64,000 nt of DNA from Xanthomonas sp. 3793 (lineage in GTDB: Bacteria; Pseudomonadota; Gammaproteobacteria; Xanthomonadales; Xanthomonadaceae), in contig NZ_JANTYU010000001.1 of NCBI RefSeq assembly GCF_024806835.1, positions 1,116,001 through 1,180,000 of the forward strand. The letters are read 5' to 3'. Shown piece by piece: positions 56,201 through 63,997 of the stretch. Made by a program: the position numbers and the translations under genes. Under the pieces are notes generated by a model. It was not told where the DNA came from. It worked only from the letters and a program-made list of their open reading frames with translations, and ran no database searches. Position 1 is the first letter of the stretch. The number at the start of each line of letters is the position of its first letter.

Positions 56201-56789
56201 CTGCGGTCCCGATCCACAACCGGCCGCGTGCATCGGTAAGCATGCTCATGATGGTGTCGCTGGGCAGTCCGTCCGCTGCATCGGGCGTGGCACGGAAGAC
56301 GGTGATACGGCCATTTTCCTCGCGGCGACACAGGCCACCGCCGCTGCTTCCGATCCATAGCGCACCCTGCGCCTGCGCCAGCGCCCAGACCTGCCCGACG
56401 CAGGCGTGCGCAACGTCCGGAAAGCTGGTGAATGCCGCACGGTCTGCGTCGAGCATGCTCAGTGGCGAGTCGTTGACGCCCAGCCACACCCGGTCGCGAT
56501 CGTCGACCAGCAGCGTTTCCACCTCGTTGCCGGGAATCGAGCGCGCGTTGTGCGGGTCGTGCTGCCACACCTGCAGGCCGATACCGTCGTAGCGCGCCAG
56601 GCCGTCGCTGGTCGCCGCCCAGACATAGCCCTGCCGATCCTGCGCCAGTGCCAGCACCATGCGCGAAGGCAGGCCTTCGGCCGGGGCGAACCGACGCATC
56701 CGCGGCGTCTCGATCTGGTTTACCGCCGCTGCCTCCACGCCGATCAACAGCGCCATGACGGCAAGCACGAACAGCCCTACCTGTTTCAT
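53226..56789 (-). CDS. Hybrid sensor kinase 3: Reg_prop propeller, Y_Y_Y, HisKA, HATPase, REC
   Basis: 1187 residues from MKQVGLFVLAVMALL, with AGGA seven bases upstream and a signal peptide. Propeller blades (GYVWAATSDGLARYDG, LWIGTAGGLVMRDG, LWVGSGKGLYRVTP), Y_Y_Y near 700-765, a TM helix (about 770-790), His819 in ATLGHEVRTP, HATPase with INLLGNAIKFVERG, and a receiver with LLDLDLPGLDG. Clearly paralogous to kinases 1, 2 and 4 but well diverged. Its length in bases is exactly that of kinases 2 and 4. It starts 82 bp after kinase 4 and is probably co-transcribed with it. Confidence 0.92.
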   Translation of the reverse strand: MKQVGLFVLAVMALLIGVEAAAVNQIETPRMRRFAPAEGLPSRMVLALAQDRQGYVWAATSDGLARYDGIGLQVWQHDPHNARSIPGNEVETLLVDDRDRVWLGVNDSPLSMLDADRAAFTSFPDVAHACVGQVWALAQAQGALWIGSSGGGLCRREENGRITVFRATPDAADGLPSDTIMSMLTDARGRLWIGTAGGLVMRDGDRFVRIAPDRLGAMVLKLSKDPDGTLWVGSGKGLYRVTPAGVLEPAPWKGASGVRAGTVVHDVHGGYWVGAADGFFRVAPGETKLRVMEGDRGSGFLTAHSGVLDVMQDGQGGLWLGLISQGLAYLPPDWRRFSTILQAQGKPLESLYLMNASADGDSFLVTTGEGVYRVGDQGEVVPVLHSDVLGGRSVQSVLPAGDGSLWVALSDGVLRYQPRTGEKHALAMQFGTSDIHRVELMTPGIDGEFWLSIVEGGVQRRAADGRLLATFRFGTDLSEVGGMVQQLLVRPDGSAWVAAGDGLWVWQGERFRRVIGGADAVHEVYALAFVTPHEFWAGRHGAIERYRWDGSHARLLERVGHAQGLPSTEIRGLALGGTDTVWATTSRGLYAYRRGQRQVRMFGQRDGLPDSEFSMRPPVTGPSGQVLALTTSGIVLFDPAQAFAPAPVARLVIESVQVRRNDAEHPQPLPHKGTIVLQARDRDLRISARLLSFVDPASARYRYRVEGYDAGWVEQGATGERVMSRLPPGDYRIDVQARTGDGDWIAAPSLHLQVRPPWWLSTPAQLVAVLLGVLLLCLGVWGWRRRVRRQQEWVLAQQRQQLAEQASIAKSHFLATLGHEVRTPMTGVLGMSELLLATPLDAKQRSHVDAIRKAGAHLLRLVNDALDLARIEAGKLELVPQPFDPSQLTQELADFMRPIVEARGLRFHYRNQLPATLSVLGDATRVRQILINLLGNAIKFVERGEVGLTVSRHGDCLRFKVRDSGPGIGPEQQKRLFQRFEQGEGARTSSRYGGSGLGLAICQELTVAMKGQIRVRSRLGVGTQFTVDLPLPIDRSAPRSAAGETRTPAGAPLRILLVEDDPTVAEVISGLLIGRGHRVVHAAHGLAALSEAVDGGFDIALLDLDLPGLDGFALALQLRRLGHGFPLLAVTARADGDAERLARSAGFDGFLRKPVTADLLLEAIAAARDVASACAALADGAASGVSE

Positions 56790-56871
56790 CGTCGTCCTTG
56801 TCCCAGCCACCTGCGCGGTCGCGCGCACTCCCCGGCCGGACTGCACTGTACCTGCTCCCGCACACTTGCCC

Positions 56872-59800
56872 CTAGTCGACAGCGCCCTCGCCCCTGTTCC
56901 GCAAGTCCGCAGCGTCGGATAGCACCCGTGCCAGGGCGTTGGCCAGCAGCTCGCCGGTGACCGGCTTGCGCAGGAAACCATTGCAGCCAGCCGCCATCGC
57001 CTGCGGCTCGGCATCGGCGTCGGCCCGTGCAGTGACCGCCACGATCGGGAAGTGCACCCCGCGTGCGCGCAATTGCGCCACCAGTGCAGCACCGTCGAGG
57101 CCGGGCAGATCCAGATCGCACAAGCCCGCGTCGAAGCTGCGTGTGCTCACCTCGGCCAGGGCGGCCAACCCGTGCAGGACATGGGTGACCTGGTGCCCGC
57201 GTGTCTGCAGCAAGCCCACGATCACCTGCGCCACGGTCGGGTCGTCTTCGATCAGCAGCAACTGCAGCGGCGCCTGATCCCGGGCAGCGGCCGCAGGTGC
57301 CGGAGTGGCTACCGCCGCAGGCAACGTCGCAACCCAACGCAACGGCAACTCCACCACGAAGCACGCGCCCTGCCCCAATTCGCTGTCGACCCTCACCACC
57401 CCGCCCATCGCCGCAGCAAGCTCGCGGCAGATCGCCAGGCCCAGCCCACTGCCGCCATGCCGGGCCAGGGTCAGTGCGCCTTCGGCCTGTTCGAAGCGCT
57501 GGAACAGGCGCCCACGTTGCTCGGCGCTCATGCCGGGACCGGTGTCGCGCACCTCCAACCGAATGCCTTGTGCGGGGCTCTGCGGCAACGCCGACACGCG
57601 CAATTGCACGCTGCCGCGTTCGGTGAACTTGACCGCATTGAACAGCAGATTGAGCAAAATCTGCTGCACCCGGCTGGCATCGCCATACAGTGCCGGCGGT
57701 AGCGCGTCGTCCAGTTCGCATTCGAAGGCCAGCTGCTTCTGCTCGGCACTGGGACGGACCAGTTCGACCGCCTGCCCGATCAGCAGGCGCAGATCGAAAT
57801 CGCGATTGTCCAGCGGCAGCTTGCCGGCTTCGATCCGCGCCAGATCCAGCGCATCGTTGACCAAGCGCAGCAAGTGCTTGCCGGCCGACTGGATCGCGCC
57901 GGCATAGCCTTGCTGGCGCGCATCCAGCGGTGTCTGCAGCAGCAACTCGCTCATCCCCAGCACACCGGTCATCGGCGTGCGCACCTCGTGCCCCAAGGTC
58001 GCCAGAAAGCGCGTCTTGGCCAACGACGCCTGCTCGGCGAGCTCGCGCTTGTGCTGGGCCAGCTGCCACTGCGCCCGCATGCGCACGCGATGGCGGTAGG
58101 CCGCGGCGAGCAGTGCACTCAGCAGCAGACCGAGCATGCAGGTCAACGCAATACCGAGGTCGCTACGCCACCAGGGTGGCAGCACCGAAAACCGCAACGA
58201 TTGCACCTGCGATGCATTGCCGAGCGGATCGACACCCTGCATTTCAAGCACATAATCGTCCGGCGGCAACGAGGAGAATTCGCGCATGCCCGCAGCGCCA
58301 TGCTCCACCCAATCGGTGTCGAAGCCTTTCAATCGCGTGCGGTAGCGGTTGGCCATCGGGTCGATGAAAGACAGCAGGCGCATATTGACGCGCAACTGGC
58401 GATCGCTCGGCACCAGCGCAAAGCCACCGCCGATCGGCAATGCGCGACGTCGGTCGCCCTGCTGGACGCTCACCGCTTCCAACCGCATCTGCGGGGTAAA
58501 CGAGGGAACATCCGGCGCATTGGTGTCGATCATCAAGGTGAATCCATCGGCGGTCCCGCCCACCAGCACACCGTTGTTGGACATCAGCAGACAGCTGCGA
58601 CTGAACTCCTGGCTGGTCAACCCGTCGCGCGCACTGAAACTGCGGATCTTGGCAGGCGTTGTCCGCGGGTCGATGCGCCACAGGCCACGTGCGCCGGACA
58701 TCCACACACGACCAAGCGCGTCCAGCTCGAAGCCGTAGGCATCCATGGCGGGAAATCCTTCGGCAGCGCGAATGCGGCTTACCCGTTTCCAGACGCCATT
58801 ACGTTGCGCCCAGTGCTCGATGCTACCGGGGCGGTAAAGCCAGATGCGATTGCGATCCTTGACCACAAAGCGCTGGATGAAGTCGACATCCAGCCCCGGC
58901 ACCAGCATGAATCGATGCGTTTCGGCATGCCAGGCATACACGCCACCGGTAGCGCTGATCCACACGCGCCCATCCGGCCCCATGTTGATCTGGTAGTACG
59001 GCAATTCCTTCAGGCCATGCAGATCGTTCGAGGAGATCGTCTCCAGAACGCGCCCACTGACGAGGTCGCGTCGCTGGATCACTTGCTCGAACGCTGCCCA
59101 CACGGTGCCATCGCCAGGCTCCCCGATCCAGAGCGCCGCCTCGGCGGGTCCATCCCCGATGAAATGCGTCAGCTCACCGGTCGCCAGATCCAGGCGCGAC
59201 AGTGCATGCTGATTGTTACCGAGCCAGAGCTGCCCGCGACGGTCTTCCAGCGCAGAGGTGACTTCCATCTCGCGCAGATCCGGATGCTGGACTCCGGTCT
59301 GCACCAAGGCGCCTGACGAGGTGTCGTAGCGCAACAACCTGCCACTGCCATCGAACTGCCACAGGCCACCAGAGCGATTGGCCGGCGCAAGACTGCAGGA
59401 GATGCCTTTGCCCTGATCGTTCACCTGCTTGAAGGCTGCGGTCCGACGCCAGTCTTCGCGCAGGTAGGCGAGCCCACGGCCATGCAGGGGCACCCAGATC
59501 CCTCCGTGCGGACTTCGCCAGATCGTGGTGACATGCCGATTGGAAACCAATGGTTGGTCACCGTTGTTGACCGGCGCCGGTGGATGACCGGCACGGGTGT
59601 GCCATAGCCCCTGCTCGGTGCCGAGCCAGAATTCGCCATCTCCGGCGTCGGCCACCGTCCAGACCCGATTTCCTGTCGCAAACATCGAGGCCCACGCGGG
59701 TGTATGCCACCCCCCGGAGGAATCCATGTAGCGCAACCCGGTATCCGAGGAGGTCCATAGCCGTTGCCCTACCCACTGCAGCGCATTGATACCGCTGGCG

Positions 59801-60435
59801 TCGCCATCCGGTCGCACGCGATGCAGGGCCAGCCCGTCGTAGTACGCCAAACCGCCGAGCGTCCCGATCCACATGCGCTCCCGGTCGTCCAGGGCCAGGG
59901 CGTAGACCGGATTGGGGTCTAGCGGATCTTCCATCCTGGACAGATCCAGTGAGCTGAAATTCCCCTTGGCGTCCAGGCGCAAGACATTGCCGGTCGACAT
60001 GCCGAGCCAGATCTCATCGCCCCGGCCGGCAATGGCATAGATATCTCCCGACCCCAGCGCGGGAACGTCGTCGGGCAGATATGCGGTGAATTTGCTGCGA
60101 TCGGCGCTCAGCATCGCCAGCCCGGCGCCCGCCACTGCCAGCCAGATGCGATCCTGGTCGTCGATATACATCGCCTGCAAGGCATTGCTGCGCAGCGAGT
60201 AGCGATCGGTCGGGTCGTTACGCCATACCTTGAACTCGGCACCGTCATACCGAACCAGGCCATCGGTGGTGGTCATCCACAGATAGCCCGCACGATCCTG
60301 TGCGATTGCGGTAATCATGGTCGAGGGCAGCCCTTCGGCCGCGCCCACGATGCGAAAGCGCGGGATGGCGGGCACCTCGGCCAGGGCCGGCACTGCCATC
60401 AGCGCAACCAGCAACCCCAGTAACAGACCACGCAT
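56872..60435 (-). CDS. Hybrid sensor kinase 4: Reg_prop propeller, Y_Y_Y, HisKA, HATPase, REC
   Basis: 1187 residues from MRGLLLGLLVALMA, with AAGGA upstream and a signal peptide ending ALA. It is the first gene of the four-kinase array and the most divergent. Blades include GYLWMTTTDGLVRYDG and RMWIGTLGGLAYYDG; the phosphoacceptor is His816 in ATLGHEVRTP; HATPase has LNLLFNAVKFTERG; the receiver reads LCDLDLPGLDG. It is divergent from yceI (96 bp between starts), so its promoter lies there. The sensed ligand is unknown; in Bacteroides, hybrid kinases with this kind of propeller bind oligosaccharides. Confidence 0.92.
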   Translation of the reverse strand: MRGLLLGLLVALMAVPALAEVPAIPRFRIVGAAEGLPSTMITAIAQDRAGYLWMTTTDGLVRYDGAEFKVWRNDPTDRYSLRSNALQAMYIDDQDRIWLAVAGAGLAMLSADRSKFTAYLPDDVPALGSGDIYAIAGRGDEIWLGMSTGNVLRLDAKGNFSSLDLSRMEDPLDPNPVYALALDDRERMWIGTLGGLAYYDGLALHRVRPDGDASGINALQWVGQRLWTSSDTGLRYMDSSGGWHTPAWASMFATGNRVWTVADAGDGEFWLGTEQGLWHTRAGHPPAPVNNGDQPLVSNRHVTTIWRSPHGGIWVPLHGRGLAYLREDWRRTAAFKQVNDQGKGISCSLAPANRSGGLWQFDGSGRLLRYDTSSGALVQTGVQHPDLREMEVTSALEDRRGQLWLGNNQHALSRLDLATGELTHFIGDGPAEAALWIGEPGDGTVWAAFEQVIQRRDLVSGRVLETISSNDLHGLKELPYYQINMGPDGRVWISATGGVYAWHAETHRFMLVPGLDVDFIQRFVVKDRNRIWLYRPGSIEHWAQRNGVWKRVSRIRAAEGFPAMDAYGFELDALGRVWMSGARGLWRIDPRTTPAKIRSFSARDGLTSQEFSRSCLLMSNNGVLVGGTADGFTLMIDTNAPDVPSFTPQMRLEAVSVQQGDRRRALPIGGGFALVPSDRQLRVNMRLLSFIDPMANRYRTRLKGFDTDWVEHGAAGMREFSSLPPDDYVLEMQGVDPLGNASQVQSLRFSVLPPWWRSDLGIALTCMLGLLLSALLAAAYRHRVRMRAQWQLAQHKRELAEQASLAKTRFLATLGHEVRTPMTGVLGMSELLLQTPLDARQQGYAGAIQSAGKHLLRLVNDALDLARIEAGKLPLDNRDFDLRLLIGQAVELVRPSAEQKQLAFECELDDALPPALYGDASRVQQILLNLLFNAVKFTERGSVQLRVSALPQSPAQGIRLEVRDTGPGMSAEQRGRLFQRFEQAEGALTLARHGGSGLGLAICRELAAAMGGVVRVDSELGQGACFVVELPLRWVATLPAAVATPAPAAAARDQAPLQLLLIEDDPTVAQVIVGLLQTRGHQVTHVLHGLAALAEVSTRSFDAGLCDLDLPGLDGAALVAQLRARGVHFPIVAVTARADADAEPQAMAAGCNGFLRKPVTGELLANALARVLSDAADLRNRGEGAVD

Positions 60436-60519
60436 GCGGGAATCCTTTCCACGTCCAGCCGGCATGCTCGCAATGGATCGTTGCAAGCGCAAGCCGCGCG
60501 CGCGGCACCGGGATGTGTC

Positions 60520-60525
60520 TAGAAT
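60520..60525 (+). promoter_or_regulatory. -10 box TAGAAT of yceI (possible leaderless start)
   Basis: TAGAAT matches the -10 consensus at five of six positions and lies only six bases before the yceI ATG, which would make a near-leaderless transcript. No convincing -35 is seen. Confidence 0.4.
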
Positions 60526-60531
60526 CCGCCC

Positions 60532-61194
60532 ATGACGCCCTTCGCCCGCCTGCTGCTGCTTCCCGCCCTGGCACTGACCAGCCTGGCCGCCTCCGCCGCA
60601 CCGGTGCGCTATGCGCTGGATCCGGTGCACACCCGCGTGCTGTTCGCGATCGAACATGCCGGCTTTTCCAAGGCCCTGGGCACCGTGTCGGGCAGTAGCG
60701 GCACGCTGGTGTTCGACCCGGACGACTGGGCGTCCGCACGACTGGACGTGACGGTGCCGCTGCACCGCGCCGACCTGGGCGATGCCAAGTGGAACCAGGC
60801 CACCCTGGCACGCAACCTACTCGACGCCGAGCGTTTTCCCGACGCGCATTTCGTCTCCACGCGCGTGGAGGCCAGCGGCGAGAACCACGCCAAGGTCACC
60901 GGCAACCTGACCCTGCACGGCGTCACCCGCCCGGTGACCCTGGACGTCACCCTGAACGCGCTAAAGCGCCACCCGCTGCCGCCGTTTCGTCGCACTGCCG
61001 GGTTCTCGGCCACCGCCACGCTGAGCCGGGCGGAGTTCGGGATCGATGCATGGAAATCGATGATCGGCGACACCGTGGAACTGCGCATCGAAGCCGAAGC
61101 CGTGCGCGAAGGCCGTACCGACGACGACACAGCGCCGCCGCAAGCCGAACCCACTACCCCTGACGCAGCTGCCAGCCCGGAATCGCGAACATGA
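60532..61194 (+). CDS. YceI family periplasmic protein
   Basis: 220 residues with a signal peptide to LAASAAP. The YceI lipocalin-like barrel begins VRYALDPVHTRVLFAIEHAGF and continues GTLVFDPDDWASARLDVTVP, RFPDAHFVSTRVEA and GNLTLHGVTRPVTLDVTLN. Family members bind polyisoprenoids such as ubiquinone precursors. An acidic, Pro/Ala-rich tail of about 25 residues follows the domain. The stop overlaps the start of a cytochrome b561 gene (ATGA), and a second yceI gene follows: this gene order recurs in proteobacteria. Divergent from kinase 4. Confidence 0.92.
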   Translation: MTPFARLLLLPALALTSLAASAAPVRYALDPVHTRVLFAIEHAGFSKALGTVSGSSGTLVFDPDDWASARLDVTVPLHRADLGDAKWNQATLARNLLDAERFPDAHFVSTRVEASGENHAKVTGNLTLHGVTRPVTLDVTLNALKRHPLPPFRRTAGFSATATLSRAEFGIDAWKSMIGDTVELRIEAEAVREGRTDDDTAPPQAEPTTPDAAASPESRT

Positions 61195-61754
61195 CCCTGA
61201 AAAACATCGAGCGCTGGGGCGGTGTCAGCCAGGCCCTGCATTGGCTGATCGCCTTGCTGATTCTGGTGCTGGGCATCGTTGGCCTGACCATGGGCGAACT
61301 GCCCAAGACACCGAAATACTTCTGGGTCTACACCGCGCACAAATCGGTGGGGCTGACCGTGCTGGCGCTGGTGATCGCGCGGCTGGGTTGGCGCCTGTAC
61401 GCCGGCGCGCCGCCACCGGTGGCCGGCACGCCGCGCTGGCAGGAGCGCATTGCCGGGCTGACCCACTGGCTGCTGTACGCCATGATCTTCGCCATGCCGC
61501 TGTCGGGCTGGTTGTACGACTCCAGCAGCGGCCTGCGCCCGTTCCGCTGGTTCGGCCTGTTCGCAGTGCCCAAGCTCAGTGGCCCGGACGAGCAGCTACG
61601 TGCCACCTCCCACGCCATCCACGAGTGGGGCTTCTGGTTGTTGATCGCCGTGGTGCTGGCACATGCCGGCGCGGCGCTGTATCACCACATTTTCCAGCGT
61701 GATGCCACATTGGCGCGGATGTTGCCGCGCGGTTGGCTGTCCTCCAAACCCTAA
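61191..61754 (+). CDS. Cytochrome b561 (CybB-like di-haem membrane protein)
   Basis: 187 residues with four membrane helices. Haem-ligand histidines are visible in SQALHWLIALL, YTAHKSVGLTVLALV, GLTHWLLYAMIFAMPLSGW and LHEW-like AIHEWGFWLLIAVVLAHAGAALYHH. Such proteins oxidise quinol and pass electrons, some to superoxide. The start overlaps the first yceI gene by four bases, and the second yceI begins 9 bp later. The three genes likely form one operon linking an isoprenoid-quinone-binding protein with membrane electron transfer. Confidence 0.92.
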   Translation: MTLKNIERWGGVSQALHWLIALLILVLGIVGLTMGELPKTPKYFWVYTAHKSVGLTVLALVIARLGWRLYAGAPPPVAGTPRWQERIAGLTHWLLYAMIFAMPLSGWLYDSSSGLRPFRWFGLFAVPKLSGPDEQLRATSHAIHEWGFWLLIAVVLAHAGAALYHHIFQRDATLARMLPRGWLSSKP

Positions 61755-61763
61755 GGATTCCCC

Positions 61764-62333
61764 ATGTCGTCCAAGTTGTTCGCCTCTCCCCTGCTGGTCG
61801 CCGCGTCGCTGGTCGCCACCTTCGCCACCGCGCCGGTGCTGGCCGCCGACTACGTCCAGGCCCCCGGCTCGACGCTGGTGTTTGCCAGCAAGTACGACGG
61901 CGAAGTGTTCACCGGCAAGTTCCCCGGCTTCGATACCACGCTGAGTTTCGATCCGGCCAATCTGGCCGCAGCCAAGCTCGATGTGCGCATTCCGCTGGCC
62001 AGCGCGATCAGCGGCAACAACGATCGCGATTCGACCTTGCAAGGTCCGGACTTTTTCAACGTCGCCAAGTTTGCCACCGCACGCTATCGCGCCGACAAAT
62101 TCCGTGCGCTCGGCGGCAATCAATACGCGGCCGACGGCACCCTGGAACTGCGCGGCGTCAGCAAGCCGGTCACGCTGACCTTCACCTGGACGCCGGGCGC
62201 GCAGCCCGTCTTGGCAGGCAAGGCGGTGGTAAAGCGGCTTGACTTCGGCGTGGGCGGCGGCGACTGGGCCGACACCAAGACCATCCCCAACGAAACCGCG
62301 ATCAGCACCAAGGTCGTGTTGAAGGCGAAGTAA
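61764..62333 (+). CDS. YceI family periplasmic protein, second copy
   Basis: 189 residues, signal peptide to APVLAAD. The YceI domain shows ADYVQAPGSTLVFASKYDGE, FDPANLAAAKLDVRIPLASA, FATARYRADKFRAL, GTLELRGVSKPVTLTFTW and a C-terminal TKTIPNETAISTKVVLKAK. It is distinct from the first copy, more like the branch without an extended tail. It ends the yceI-b561-yceI operon and is followed by a canonical terminator. Confidence 0.92.
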   Translation: MSSKLFASPLLVAASLVATFATAPVLAADYVQAPGSTLVFASKYDGEVFTGKFPGFDTTLSFDPANLAAAKLDVRIPLASAISGNNDRDSTLQGPDFFNVAKFATARYRADKFRALGGNQYAADGTLELRGVSKPVTLTFTWTPGAQPVLAGKAVVKRLDFGVGGGDWADTKTIPNETAISTKVVLKAK

Positions 62334-62364
62334 GGCCATAGGCCGCAACCGGACGCGGCCACTG

Positions 62365-62400
62365 AGCGGCGGACTACCTCGTCGGGTCCGCCGCTTTTTT
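62365..62400 (+). terminator. Intrinsic terminator of the yceI-b561-yceI operon
   Basis: AGCGGCGGAC and GTCCGCCGCT form a perfect 10-bp stem with an 11-nt loop, followed at once by six T residues, 32 bp after the stop codon. Confidence 0.95.
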
Positions 62401-62465
62401 ATGCCTGGTGATTGAATGACACCGCGCGACAGCTAGACTCGGCACTCGCCCAAAGGACGCCGACG

Positions 62466-63050
62466 ATGCGCACACACGGCACGTTGACCCGCTGGAATGC
62501 CGATCGTGGCTTTGGCTTCATCACGCCTGCCCAGCCAGGCGATGACCTGTTCGTGCATGTTTCCGCGTTCCCACGCGGCCTCGAGGCGCCGCGCATCGGC
62601 GAAGTGATCTCCTTCGAAACCGAGCATGGTCCGGATGGTCGTCCGCGCGCGGTGCGCGTCGTGCGTGCCGGTACGCACGCGCCCAGGCATGACGCCCCCG
62701 CGCGACGCAACACGGCACGCACGACGCCGGCAAAAGGACAACTCGGGCTTGGCAAGGTCTTGCTCATGATGCTGGTGCTCGGTGGCGGGGCGTTCGCCTA
62801 CCAGCAGCGCGATTACCTGATCGATGCGTTTACTCCGGCACCGGCACCTGAGCAGACGTCGCCGCAGGAGCGGCACGTAGTGGCCGCTCCTGCATCTGCT
62901 CCCACCTCTCAATATCGCTGTGGCGGGCGCACGCATTGCTCACAGATGACCTCCTGCGAAGATGCCACGTACGTGTTGCAGCATTGCCCAAATACGGCAA
63001 TGGACGGTGATCACGATGGAGTGCCCTGCGAGCAGCAGTGGTGCCGTTAA
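62466..63050 (+). CDS. Cold-shock domain / TM / excalibur-domain fusion protein
   Basis: 194 residues from MRTHGTLTRWNADRG, with AAAGGA upstream. The N-terminal cold-shock domain (1-65) has the RNP1-like DRGFGFIT and DLFVHVSAF. A basic linker follows, then one TM helix (about 95-115: GLGKVLLMMLVLGGGAFAY), then a Pro-rich linker and a C-terminal excalibur domain (about 150-194) with cysteines and the Ca2+-binding-like DGDHDGVPCE. A nucleic-acid-binding domain inside the cell is thus joined to an external domain. Related fusions occur in Xanthomonas; function unknown. Confidence 0.88.
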   Translation: MRTHGTLTRWNADRGFGFITPAQPGDDLFVHVSAFPRGLEAPRIGEVISFETEHGPDGRPRAVRVVRAGTHAPRHDAPARRNTARTTPAKGQLGLGKVLLMMLVLGGGAFAYQQRDYLIDAFTPAPAPEQTSPQERHVVAAPASAPTSQYRCGGRTHCSQMTSCEDATYVLQHCPNTAMDGDHDGVPCEQQWCR

Positions 63051-63168
63051 ATCAATGCGGCCGACACCTTGAACGGGCGGCCGACAAGAATAATTTGTTA
63101 GCCGCACCTTGTTGGATGTGGTCAAAAGCACAGGTCAAACGTTTAGTGAGTCGAGAGCGCGATGCCCT

Positions 63169-63345
63169 CACCGCACCAGACAGTTTGCTGGCTGCTTTAC
63201 CGAAAACCCTGCACACCGACCATTTTGACTGGTCCTTTCCCGCACACCGTCGCGGGACCTTACGCGGCATGGATGCCACGTAAGAGCTTACAGGGACGTG
63301 CTTGCAGCGTGTCCCGTGATGGTGGGCGGGCAAGGACCCTGCAGC
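63169..63345 (+). repeat. Long repeat, copy A (177 bp)
   Basis: Starts CACCGCACCAGACAG, carries GTCGCGGGACCTTACGCGGC and the palindrome GGCATGGATGCC near its centre, and ends GGTGGGCGGGCAAGG plus CCCTGCAGC. It is colinear with copy B at an offset of 293 bp with only scattered substitutions. Confidence 0.85.
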
Positions 63346-63374
63346 AAACTCGCGGCGTCGCGGGCGCGGTGCCC

Positions 63375-63455
63375 TCACCGCTCGCGGGACACGCCGTGAA
63401 TCCGTCCGTGGAGGCTCGGTGGCGGCATCCATGCCGCCAACGGTCCCGCAATCGG
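63375..63455 (-). repeat. Long repeat, inverted partial copy
   Basis: Read on the minus strand it gives GCGGGACCGTTGGCGGCATGG, shortened here to its key words GCGGGACC, GGCATGGATGCCGCC, CGGATTCACGGCGTGTCCCGC, the same order as in copy B. Boundaries are approximate. Confidence 0.65.
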
Positions 63456-63461
63456 CGAGGA

Positions 63462-63638
63462 CACCGCACCAGACAGATTGCTGGCCGCTTTACTGAAAAT
63501 CCTGCACACCGACCATCTCGACAGGCCCTTGCCCGCCCACCGTCGCGGGACCTTACGCGGCATGGATGCCGCGTAAGAGCCTCCATGGACGGATTCACGG
63601 CGTGTCCCGCGATGGTGGGCGGGCAAGGGCCCTGCAGC
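63462..63638 (+). repeat. Long repeat, copy B (177 bp)
   Basis: Same length and order as copy A: CACCGCACCAGACAG, CCGTCGCGGGACC, GGCATGGATGCCGCG, TAAGAGC, CGTGTCCCGCGATGG, GGGCGGGCAAGG and CCTGCAGC. Confidence 0.85.
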
Positions 63639-63763
63639 CAAGTGACAGATCGGCCGCCCTGCAGCGTCGGCCCAGATCATCCACTTCGCACCAGACCGGC
63701 GCGAAGTCGTTTTCGGCCACCCTGAATCCAAATCTGGCGGGTACCTGGTGCGCACACGCTGCA

Positions 63764-63997
63764 TCATCGCGTGCCGGCATTCAACCACTCGCGCAAACGC
63801 CGGCTGTCGAACGGCCAGTCCAACTCGCGCCCATCCGCATCGCGCAGCACTGGCACGCGCTCCCCGTAAGCGGCTTCAAGCGCCGCATCGTCGTCGATGA
63901 AGACGCTACTGAACTCGCCCGCGCGCGCCTGCGCCAGCACCTCCACCGCCTGGTCGCACAGGTGGCACTCGTCGCGCTGATAAAGAGTCAAGGCCAT
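63764..63997 (-). CDS. Glutaredoxin-like small protein (DUF836)
   Basis: 77 residues from MALTLYQRDECHLCDQ. The thioredoxin-fold CxxC is Cys11-His-Leu-Cys14 right after strand 1, and the cis-proline region reads ERVPVLRDADGREL. Short glutaredoxin-like proteins of this family carry out thiol-disulphide exchange or chaperone redox sites; no partner is visible in the window. No gene lies between it and the window end. Confidence 0.88.
   Translation of the reverse strand: MALTLYQRDECHLCDQAVEVLAQARAGEFSSVFIDDDAALEAAYGERVPVLRDADGRELDWPFDSRRLREWLNAGTR

Larger units (their letters stand above)
63051..63763. repeat. Repeat-rich intergenic region (713 bp)
   Basis: Without a recognisable gene. Two direct 177-bp imperfect copies (63169-63345 and 63462-63638) with an inverted partial copy between them, listed separately. 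The apparent open frames here come from the repeats. Confidence 0.7.

Noticed and set aside
54066..56360. 764-codon plus-strand open frame opposite kinase 3
   Set aside because: Antisense shadow, His/Arg/Gln-rich; kinase motifs are unambiguous on the minus strand.
63162..63725. Open frames through the 63.2-63.7 kb region as hypothetical proteins
   Set aside because: They arise from the repeated element and recur in parallel in both copies; no ribosome-binding site or family match.
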